Shown here: positions 39,701-50,200 of the stretch, in pieces
Position numbering within the stretch: the stretch's first letter is position 1
Layout of the letters: the number at the start of each line of letters is the position of its first letter
Source of the DNA: Syngnathus acus
Lineage: Eukaryota; Chordata; Actinopteri; Syngnathiformes; Syngnathidae
DNA: 64,000 nt
Assembly: GCF_901709675.1 (NCBI RefSeq)
Contig: NC_051106.1
Location: forward strand, 4,474,001 to 4,538,000
Direction: 5' to 3'
Notes under the pieces: generated by a model
Seen by the model: only the letters and a program-made list of their open reading frames with translations
Databases searched by the model: none
Told to the model about the DNA's origin: nothing
Position numbers and translations under genes: made by a program

Positions 39701-42036
39701 TCCAAGCATAATTGTTGGTGTTCGGCATTTGTCCCTTTAGGTCGTCAAACACAAGAACAACGTTGGCTTTACCACCGCAGATCTGGTGAAGTTGAACGAC
39801 CGCTGCGATGAAGCCCTGAGGGAGATCGTTCACATGTCCTACGTGTGAGTAGAGCATCACGCTCATCCTCAGAACAAGCACACGTCCGTATTGCGGGTTC
39901 TGTATATATTGACAATATCTGACAAAATTTGTTTCCTTCCAAGGGTGGTATGTCAACTGCTCAGCACTATCCGTGAACACATTCATTGCCTCTACAAACT
40001 CTCTGATGCTGTATCAATGCTGGATATGCTGCTGTCCCTGGCAAACGCATGCACCCTCTCCGACTATGGTGAGTGGGATGCGCTATTCGTGTCTTGTCAA
40101 AGTGTCACACTTGATCTAATTTCAAGTCGGCACCAAAAGCAACACCCGTCAGTGAGCGGTCACTTCTACTGACATCTTTGCAGGACAGATCACCCCCACT
40201 GGAGGGCGCTGTCTCTGTTGCCACTGCTCAACTGTTGAAAGTTTATTTTATGGATGTGACCTCTCACTTAGTGTCTCAGTCACTGCAATGGAACAACCAT
40301 GAGTCTCTTTTTAACCCCAAATAATTTTTCAATTCTTGGCAACTGGTCTCAAATGCCCCCTTGTGGCTATTTGAAGTATGGGCCATATCTCCATTCCCCT
40401 CAATGTGAGAATTAGGTGTAATAAAAACTGCTCATTATTGTGATTATCTAAATGCTTAAAAAAGGATTGTGCTTCTGTAAAGTGATCACTTGAGCATATT
40501 AACCCTTGATTTGTTATGCTGCGTCCATACGATGTCATAACGGAACAGTAATATCCTTAGCTGGAATATTTGGGGATCACTTTCGGACACTGTAGTAGCG
40601 ATATTAATCCACATTATCTATTTATGATTTGCAATTGTAACATATTGTGATATTGTTTTGCTGTCTGCAAGTGCGACCAGAGTTCACGGACACGTTAGCC
40701 ATCAAACAGGGTCGTCATCCCATCCTGGAGCGAATGCCCGGACAGCAGCTTGTGTCCAACAACTGTTACATCGCCGAGGGCAGCAACTTTGTCATCATCA
40801 CAGGGCCCAACATGAGCGGGAAATCCACATATCTCAAACAGGTGGCACTGTGTCAGATCATGGCTCAAATAGGTCAGTATGACTCATATTTGAAGCAACA
40901 CACTGCTGTGATATCAAGTTTGAGTGATTGAACTTTTTTTTTAAGGTTCTTTCGTCCCCGCTGAGTATGCTTCTTTCCGTGTAGCTGATCAGATTTTCAC
41001 CAGAATTGGCATCGATGATGATTTCGAAACAAACTCTTCCACATTTATGATGGAAATGAAGGAGGTCCTGTACATTCTATCAGTGTTGTGGAAAAGAAAC
41101 TTGATCATTCACTTTCCTCTCCCCTTAAGGTGTCATACATAATCCACAATGTCAGCGAGCGGTCCCTCATCATCATCGATGAGCTGGGACGGGGCACCAG
41201 TGCTGAAGAAGGCATTGGACTATGTCACTCCGTTTGTGAGTTTCTCCTCGGCATCAAGGTAAAGCACACGGACATTTCTTTGTTCCTTAAGCAGCTAAAT
41301 GAGCTCTAACGCCGTCTCGATTACACACACTTACTTGCTTACAGTGGAAAATCTATTTTGTTTTGTCATGTTCATAGGCCTTCACGCTATTTGCCACGCA
41401 CTACCTTGAGCTTTGCCAACTAGCATCTCTGTATCCCTGTGTGGACAATCAGCACATGAAGGTTCAACACACACGCACTCATGATACTGGCACTGAGACA
41501 ATAGTGTACACACACCTACTGAGTCAAGGATTCTCTGAAGAAAAACATTACGGTAAACATCCTGCTGAATCACCTTGATGAAATATTTGTCAGAAGGGTG
41601 CCAATAAATCGTACTATTGCTCTCTTAGGCCTCAGAGCGGCAGAATTGACCTCACTTCCTTCGAGCATAATCCAGGAAGCAAAGACAATCGCTTCTAAAG
41701 TCACCAAGCAGCTTTTGGTAGGCTTCATTCAATGTGTGCAAAAGTTAAACCGTGCAATATGTCCCTAGTGACCTTAATTAACAACGTCACACATTTCTTT
41801 CAAATGTTTCTGAAGAAGTAAAATGTGTTTTGGACATTCATCCCAAGGCCAAGCGTAAGCGTGATCCAGAAACAGAGAGGCAGCGCGCTTTACACTGTTT
41901 GGGCACCCGCCTGCTGCAGGCTGCCAGAAACTCCAGACTTGACCCGAACAGCCTACGCATGTATCTGAAATGGCTAAGGACGCAGTACGAGACAGAGCTG
42001 GAGGCTACAAGGCTGCCGGCAACCTCTGACACCTAA
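36739..42036 (+). CDS. msh4: MutS homolog 4, meiotic crossover factor
   Basis: Twenty exons join in frame to 915 residues (human MSH4 936). After a Ser/Thr-rich divergent N-terminus come the connector ([21 protein letters not shown]), the lever/core (ELFFGLKN..., [24 protein letters not shown]) and the ATPase domain with Walker [10 protein letters not shown] (about 660-668), Walker [12 protein letters not shown] and the ATH motif [12 protein letters not shown]4 lacks the mismatch-recognition domain of MutS, pairs with MSH5, and clamps Holliday-junction intermediates so that they become class I crossovers in meiosis. The start at 36,739 is the first ATG; the TTG two codons earlier is not used. 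The last exon ends ATSDT and stop. Promoter shared with vcpkmt. Confidence 0.96.
38468..38578 (+). mobile_element. Teleost interspersed repeat fragment inside msh4 intron 8
   Basis: The block has CAGCATGTCTGCCTCACAG, then GGGTTTGATCCCGGCTCC, then CCTGTGTGGGATATTCATATT. This order is that of a very common fish dispersed repeat with a GTTCRAATCCCGGC-like box. No complete copy or target duplication is visible. The recognition is by memory and was not searched. Confidence 0.5.
40069..40671 (+). other. msh4 intron 14, nothing recognised
   Basis: About 600 bases between the exon ending in CTLSDY and the exon starting [10 protein letters not shown]. No exon or repeat family is recognised. Confidence 0.7.
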
Positions 42037-42950
42037 AAGAGGAATCCAATCTTAAAGAGGAATGGCTGTCCCAGATGCACATTAAGTGACAAAGTAAATT
42101 AATTTAGACAATAATTTGCATTTTATGTTCCACAAATGCATTAAAAAATCCAAAGCACAGAGAAATTTCCAAATTCTGAAATATTGTTACACAGAAAGAC
42201 AAGAAGAAAGAAAATCAAATGTAAGTATTCTTTTATATATCTATTTGGATCTATTACATGTACTATTGTTGTTGCAGTTTATATAATTTGGTACACTTTA
42301 TTTGTATTTTTTTTCATCGTCCACATTTGTCATTGCATAAAAAAGAATTTGATGGTCGTATTTTTTTTGTTTTACAAAAACTTACAAAGTAGTCACAAAA
42401 CGGCCAAGACAATAGAAGAGGCTGTCTCAAACATTTTGGCATTAGTTCATATTTAAAGAAAATGGTATAGCTAAATAAATTAACTGAATTAAATGTGTTC
42501 TTTCTTACTAATCACACTACTCACAAAAAGTATACATTTTAAAGGTGAACCTAAATTGATCATGTCTAAATTTTTGAATGCACATTTATATGTTCACTGT
42601 TTAAGTATTATTAAACTCCACTTGAATAAAATAATGTATTTTATAGTTGACATGACGCATGTAGGTATCCAAAATATAATTTTTGATTTGGCAAAATTAG
42701 TTAGATAATCTGTAACGGGTTTGGACATTACATAGGGTGGTGAGGAAAGAATATATACTTTTTTGTCAAATTAAATGGGATCTTAACAGGAGCGACACCG
42801 ATTTCTGACGAGACTATAGCCTGGTCACCGAATCAGTCACGCTGTCATCAACAGGTTGCTGGTTGTTTCTCGTTTGAATAGATTATCAGGGACCTTTATT
42901 GTTTGTTTTTAACCCTGGCGTAGACGTCATAAGGATGCCGCGGTGCCTGG
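42037..42950. other. msh4 3' end and ktn1 upstream spacer
   Basis: A/T-rich sequence with a possible msh4 polyadenylation hexamer AATAAA at 42,474-42,479. No gene is recognised. From about 42,900 base composition becomes more G+C rich, as expected near a ktn1 promoter. Confidence 0.55.
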
Positions 42951-43237
42951 TGACATCATGTAACCCCTTCTCGGACTTTGATAGTCGGACGATCGATTGA
43001 AACGACGAGGAGACTTATCGTTCCTGTCATGTATACGCAGCAGTGCGGTTCGGTGTGTCTCGGGATGAAAAACAAGCGTACCCTCAATAGTTTGACCTGC
43101 CCAGTGAACGGAAGACGGTCGTGTGGTGAGGGCATCTAAAGCCAGGCTGAGCTAGGAAGTGAAGAGGAGGAGGGTACCCGAATCCACCAAGAAAAACACC
43201 GTTTGTCAAATAAAGAAACAGTCCGTTGAAACCACAG
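42950..43237 (+). other. ktn1: Candidate ktn1 promoter and 5' untranslated exon
   Basis: A strong donor ACCACAG|GTAAGT closes a G+C-rich stretch at 43,237. The next usable acceptor (TTTTTATGTAG) ends at 44,212, one base before the coding exon (A, then ATG). Kinectin genes start with a non-coding exon, so this is a good candidate; the transcription start is not fixed. Confidence 0.5.
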
Positions 43238-44213
43238 GTAAGTTTCGACGAATTCGTTTATATTCGTGCTTTTATTTTGTTGTCTGTGAGCCGCGTGTAA
43301 GTGGAAGGATTTGGCTGCAGCAAAGCTTAGGCCTCGGCACGGCCCTCAGTACCGAAGCGGCAGAAGGGAACAGCACCGGGTTAGAAATTTCAGGACAGGC
43401 GGACGAGGCAGGGTCACTGGCCGAGACGAGCCTGATGTCCACGCCTCCAGCCCGGCGAAACTCTTCGTCTTTGTCAACGCCACTTTGATAGCCCAAGACC
43501 TAACTCGAGTTATGAATAAGCCGGGTAGTGCGCGTGGCTAGCATGTTAGCCTCTACCGCTATCTGAGCTTTAACACTGCGGTCTTTGCGTATGGGCTTTA
43601 AAAAGTGTGAAAGTGGGCGTCGAACTATTTGGTCTCTGGTTGAGGTGAGGGCCTTCATGGCTCGTTTGGTCACGGCATACCTGTCAAACGTGCTTGGCAA
43701 AAATTAGCTCGCGAGATTGCATCAGTTCGGATCTAAAAACGGCCCTAGTCTGTGGTGGAACAGCTGCGATTCACTTGTCTTATCTCTTAAGGTAAAATCA
43801 AAGTCGTGGGTGCAATCCTCGGGTCACAACTTGCCATTTCCTATGGCTGACATGTTGGACGTCATTCTTATAAACACATGAGATGTTGTAAGACAGTTTG
43901 TGATAAGAACTAAATCAGGGCCAACCCTGACCAAATGATTAGGGCCCCATGTTAAATTTGATTTGGACTCCCCACCCGGCATGTCCCATCAAAGATGTGT
44001 CATAAAACTTTTAGTAACAGTTAACAACTGTAATAAAAAATGTGAATTTTCTTAAAATTAAATAAAGATAACAAAACTGATTTAACTCACGTTTATTAAT
44101 TTTTATTTAATTGTGTCATGGTTTGTTCAAGGTAGCAAATAATCATTTATCAGATGTTCGCCAACACTTTTATGAAGCTCTTATGTCTGCCTTTTCCCCC
44201 ATTTTTATGTAGA

Positions 44214-47200
44214 ATGGCGCTGGATATCTACGACTCTCAGTACCTACTCATCCTGGTCCCATTACTGGTTGTTGCCCTCCTCTTCCTCTTCTTCATACTC
44301 TTCACAAAGGAAACCTCCTATGATGAGGTGCTGGCCCGGCAGAAACGTGACCTCAAGTTACCACCATCCAAGCCAGATGTCCGCAAGAAGACAGAGAAAA
44401 AGAAGAGTAAGAAGAAGGAGAGTGCAACTGCGGCAGGTGGAGGAGGCGGCGGAGGTGAGTCTGAGGAGGACCAGGGGGACTTTGAGGCAGCTGCTGTTGC
44501 CCACAGCTACACGCTGGAGTTGGTTGAGGAGCCAGTGCCAGTGGCTAGAGCAGATCCTGCTCCACCACCACCTTCAATGCCAGTTCCAGCTTCAACAGAG
44601 GCTTCTGCTGGTTTGAGGGAAAGAAAGAAGAAGGAGAAAAAAGCTGCAAAGGCTGCCGCTGTAGCGACAGCAGCTGCAGCAGCAGCAACAGCAGCCGCAG
44701 CAGCTGCAGCAACATCTCCTCCACTCGAGGAGCTAGAAGTGAATAGCTCCAAACTGATGGGGTACAAAGCAGAGCCGCTTCTAGTTTCCAGCAAAAAACC
44801 CAGACCACCTTCTCCAAAGCTTGAGGTCCAGGTTCAAGTTACCCAGACATCTGCTGTGGGTCAGACTCCCCCACAGGCATCTAAGAAGAAGGAGAAGAAG
44901 AAGCAAAAGATTGAGGCAGGTTGGTGAAAAAAAAAAAATGTAGAAACGGTTCCAAAGCTGTTGAAACGACCTGGATTTCCAATCATGTGCTTTTACTCAA
45001 ACATTTTACATCTGAATGTCTTCAAGTCCATTCTCTCACTTTTCAGTGAATGACCAACAGCCAGCACCCATTAAAGATGAGCAGGCACCAGTTAAGCAGG
45101 AAGCTCCTCTTGTGGCCGAAACCAAAGTTCTCTCTAATGCAGCTCCGAGTGCTCCCAGTGGAAAGAAGGGCGGCAAGAAACAGAAGACTGAGCCGGGTAT
45201 TGATGATACACCTCTAATGCACACAGTTGTCATGTGGGTAAATTCTAAAATGTATTGTCAATGTCTTTCCCTCAGTCAATCCAGTTGAGGAGTCCCACGT
45301 TCTGACTGACTCGGCAGCTTCTGTCAACCACCAGACGGCCCAAAACAATGACGTACCTTCTAAAGGAAAGAAACAGAAGAATGAGACAGACAAAGGTTGG
45401 AGCTGACAAAACAAACTTGACAAGCTTGTTTGTACAAATATTTAAATTTGATGGATTTGCAGAGAACAAGGAGGTGAAGCTCAAGGAGCTGCTCTCAGGT
45501 CTGTCCTCCATCACCCTGTCTGAAGCTGAGGCTGTCCGATTGATTACTGTCCTCCGGGAGAAGAGCCCAAGCGCTGCCGATGCCTGGCAGAAAGTGAGAG
45601 AATAAACAAGTGCTGGTTTTGAAGTATGAAAATGGGAGGGAAATTTTACACTTGGTTCTTTTCATGCCATCTTCCACAACCAGTCTGCTGCTAAATCTGA
45701 TCCGGCTGCTCAGGAACAAGGGCGGCTCCTAACCACGCTTCAAGAGGAGGCATCCATTGCCAAGGATAAAGTCAAACAACTCAGCCAGGTTCACTTGCTC
45801 TGTCTCATTGATGATAGTTGATAGCTGTGCGCAAGACCCGTGATGTACCAATAACAAAGCGAATTTTAGCTGGCAAAAATGAGCTGGTGTACGTAAAAAT
45901 GGGCAACAAATTTTTCGCTGCCTTGCTTCAGGAGCTCCAAGTTTCGAAGCAGAAGACAGGCCGGGTGGAGGCCATGATGCGAGAGCAATGTTCAGCAATG
46001 CAGAAAGAGCTGGGCAACATGCAGGCCAAAGCACAAGGAAGCTACCAGGAGCTCCAGACCATGCAGCTCAAGGTTGGTTGTTATTTAAAAAAAATTCAAA
46101 CATCTATAAACTGTCTAATTATTGAGTGGTTTTGTGCATTCATTGAGATGATTTTAGAAAATTCATTTAGAGTATCAGACATAGGTTTTAAGACATTTGA
46201 ACCTACTTGTCTTTTTGTCACTGTGTGCAGTTCCAGCAGGTGAGGGAGCAACTGGAGAGTCAGATCACTCGGCTGCAGCAGGAGAATGGCATCCTGCGAG
46301 ATGCAGTCAGCACAGCCACCAACCAGATGGAGAGCAAGTGAGTGCTGCAGCAGTCATTCAGCTCTTCATCCATAGCATTGCCACTACAACATCCCTCCAT
46401 ACCACAACTATATTTACTAATTTATTATTTGCTCGACAGGAATACCACCGAGATGAACAAACTGCGTTCTGATTACGCAGCGCTGATGATCGAGTTGGCG
46501 GACAAAAACGCCAAGCTGCAGCAGGAGGAACACCAGAGGAAGTCGCTGGAAGTCAACTACAAGCAGAACGTGTCTCAGCTGGAGGTAAGCTGAACCCGTT
46601 TTGCGCCTTGTTTATGTATATTTATTTAGGATTTTTTCTCATCCGTCTCACAAAAGCACAAAGCTCCTGAGCATAGCGCCAAGCTTTGTGTGTCTTTTAT
46701 GGGCGTGGCATGATTGCCAGGGGAATGGGAGGAGGCGGTAGTGGAATTCCAGAGCTGGGGTGTGGGAACCGGAACACATTTAGGGAGAGTCGTGTTGCCT
46801 TTGGACGCTGGGATGTAGAAGGCTTTTGTCCATGTAATAACACCAGCATCCTGTTTGACACTTAAATTAGTCTTTCCTGTGCTTTTATTAACGCAATCAA
46901 AGATTGTGCTACCTATGTCTCGGCTAAGAAACTTGACGTCATTGTCTGTTTGAACTATGGAGCATTTATGTTTGTTTAATCACCAGGCTCAACTACAAGA
47001 TGCTAAGCGACGCTGGGAGGAACTGCAAAACTTCCTTCATAGTGTCAATGCTGACCGAGAAAAACTTCAGGCCTCTAAGCAAGGTGATAAGTCATCTTCA
47101 CGTCCATAATCTGTGCTTCCAAAAAGTTTAGGCACATTGAATAATAACCAATATGGTTTGTGTGTGTGGGCACAGAACTCCACAGTAAGCTGCTGACAGC

Positions 47201-50200
47201 AGAGAATGAGATGAACAATAAGAATAAAGAGCTTCAGACCCTCCATAGCAGCCTGACTGAAGCCATGGTCTCGAAGGAGAGACTGGAGCAAAGGGTGAGG
47301 GAGCTTCTGGAAGTGTCCCAGCACAGTATGCCGGATGACTCCATGCAAGCTCGTGCGCAGGTGAGGCACCCCAAGTCAAGCTATGAAAGAATAAAACCGA
47401 GCCCGGTGAAGGCGATTGATTCCCTTTATACTCAAGGTACAGATGAATTCTGCTGTCTTGATGACATGATGTCGTGCACAACCGCTTTTTGCCTTTTCAT
47501 AGCAGTGTCTTTAACAGGAGCTCATGAATGAAAACAAAGGTCTTCAGGCCCAAAAGGAAACACTGCAAGCACAAAATGAGAACCTGCATGCCCAGATCTC
47601 AACACAGGTATTGGTTCTTCTGGTGCTTTACAAACCGGCTCCTGTGGTAGAGAGTGTAATTAGGCTAATAAGATTTTTGTCTTTTCCTTATTTAGGTCAG
47701 CCACGTCTCCCACATTGAGGAGCTACAGAAGCTGTGAGACCATTTTGCAGATGTATATTCAGTGCTTCGCCTCAGCGCAGGCTCATATATTCACGGTACT
47801 TATCCGTTTGCATCTAGACTGGCTGACAAGGAGTTGCAGCGAAAGAGCCTGGAGGATTCTTTGAATGCCGAACGGAGCAGCGGCGCCAGTCGAGAAACTA
47901 ACATGCAGGTCATAGCTGCATCCGCAGAAACGTTGCAGTCGTGTTTGTCATCAGTCAACCGATTTTGTACCGTTTCATTGAAATTCCACAGGCCTTGCAC
48001 AACGACAACATGTCGATGAAGGCAGAGATTCAGAGTCTGCGGGCACAGATTGCTGATCAGGTGCGTACCTAAATTATCTTTGCTGATTGGATGCGTGCCT
48101 AAATTATCTTTATGAATGTTCCTGTTTGACACGCCCTATCTTTGTTTTTAACGTTCCACCCCTGCAGACTGCCTCCCTGCTGGCATTCGACCAGATCCAG
48201 AGGAGGTGTGTACAAATCAAAACCTGCCCACGGAAAAACAATCTCCTTGTGAAAAGTTAGCCGTGCTTCGTAACCTGATCAGTTCATAGATATCCTTTCA
48301 AAACACCTCTCTTCTCTCCTACCAGTGCACAAGAAAAAGAGGAGAACATGAAAACTGTCGAGAGCCTACTGGAGAAGGGCCTAATCGAAGTGGCCAACAA
48401 AGAGGAGGAACTAAAGGTGCCATTTTATTCCCCCCCTCACAAAATCACATTCCTCTGACATCAGCATTTTTGGCTCTGTCAATGAGAACTGCTTTTATTT
48501 CTTTTTCCTAATTCAGACTGTGAGAAAGGAGAATGAAGCACTAAAGCAAAAGTTGGTGGCCCTTGAAGGAAAAGTGGCTGATCAGGTTAGTCTTAAATCT
48601 GTAACTAATTAAGTATCAAAGGGCAAGCAGTAGTCAGGACATATTATATTATAGGGGGTGCATGAAATTAGGAGACAAGGCGGGGGAGTGACATGAACAA
48701 GTCCAAATCATTCCAATGATACATTAATTTCTAGTATGTCTGTAAAAAGTACAACACAATAAACATTTTTATTTGCCTTGTTAGTCTCTTCCTTCCACTT
48801 TATTCTAATCTTGTAATGTTCATCTCTCTTAATTGCAGGTATCATCAGAGTCGATTGTGCAAGAACTGCATAGCAAGTAAGACTTTTTTTGTTTGTGTTG
48901 TACTTTGTAATGTTTTATTTCACATGGCATATTAAATATAGCGATTACATAGAGGGCAAAGGGTGGGTAGAATGTTTTTGATGGTGAAACAGGCAGCGGG
49001 TCACAATGACCCATGTTGTACCAAAGGAACAAATGTCAAGTGTGAGGTTAATTATGCTTCATAGGATCCAAGAGAGAGATTTGAAGCTGAAGTCAATGGA
49101 GGACAATCTGGAGGCAGCACAAGAAGGCTACTCAGCCAAAGCACAGGCTGCCGAGGTGTGAATTTTTTTGTCTGCTCTAGATGATAAATGCAATAATTGT
49201 TTTGGAGACAATCTAGGCCTGGGGAATAAAAATCTGCAAACTCGTCCAAAAAGTTTCAACCTCGAAACTGTAATAATATTTAAACCAAAATTGCAAAGCT
49301 GAACGAGAGACGGAAAAATGATCAGAATAATTAATTCTAAAATGGATTGCTAATGAGAGACCTAATATTTTCCCAGGTAGAGCTCTGTTCTGAAGCCATT
49401 TTTGTCTCACAGGCTCTGGAGCAGCAGTTTGCTGTCCTGCAGGTAGCAATGGAGCAGCTAAGACAGAAGGAGCCATCAGAAGAGCTCAGCAGATTATATA
49501 ACCAGCTCCAAGTACTCCAAGCTCAGTAAGCAAACCTTTCCACACACAGTGACCTTCACATTTGTAGAGCCTCCAAACATGGTCAACATCTTGTCCACAG
49601 ACTCACTATGAAAGACCACGAGATCCAGCACCTACAGACCGAGATGAGAGAGAAGTTAGAGCAGGCACATCAACAGGTGAGTGTGTCAAGTGTTGATTCC
49701 CAGAAAACACAAGTTTGGTATTTCAACTCACCTCTTCTTTCAGCGGATGGTTAGTGCAGTACCAAGCCCCGAACTACTAACAGCGTGAGTTAGATTTTGT
49801 GCTCAATCACATTTTTTTTTTTAAAGAAAAATTAAGAAATGCAGTTAAATGCTCATCATCCATGGTCGGTTGCTGTCTCACAGGTTGTCCGAGAAAGAGA
49901 AGCAAGTTGCACAACTGGAGAGTGAACTGCGTGAGCTGAAGGAAGCTCTGGAGCTTCACAGAAAGAAGAACAATGTAGGTTTCCCTGCTAAGAGAACTAC
50001 AAACACCTCATCTGAGGCGTCTGTCCACTGTGGCGTTAGGCACTGCATATATCTGTCGCCCCCTGCTGTCCACCGTCCCTTGGCGTCATTTTGCTTGCTT
50101 GTTGTTTTTTCCGTCCACCCCTTCCTTAAACTGGCATCCTTTGGTTGTCTTTACTGGTACGATGGCACACATCAGTGAAGATTGCTTAAACTGCAGATTG

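Larger units (their letters stand above)
36739..42036 (+). other. msh4: Exon map of msh4
   Basis: Coding exons: 36,739-36,946; 37,046-37,201; 37,269-37,432; 37,488-37,598; 37,666-37,781; 37,867-38,040; 38,097-38,269; 38,337-38,404; 38,600-38,674; 38,749-38,813; 38,891-39,060; 39,330-39,466; 39,741-39,844; 39,944-40,068; 40,672-40,872; 40,946-41,064; 41,130-41,258; 41,378-41,552; 41,629-41,717; 41,848-42,036. They total 2,748 bases. Most introns are only 55-120 bases; the exceptions are intron 8 (holding a repeat), introns 11 and 12 (about 270 bases each) and intron 14 (about 600 bases). The start of exon 14 has two nearby acceptors. Confidence 0.87.

Noticed and set aside
44507-44817. Antisense Ala/Leu-rich frames over ktn1
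   Set aside because: They are shadows of the GCA-type codon repeat in the plus-strand ktn1 exon.
45197-45288. Read-through of ktn1 exon 3 to a stop at 45,288
   Set aside because: Retention of the intron would truncate kinectin before the coiled coil; the frame continues only if the weak GTATTG donor is used.
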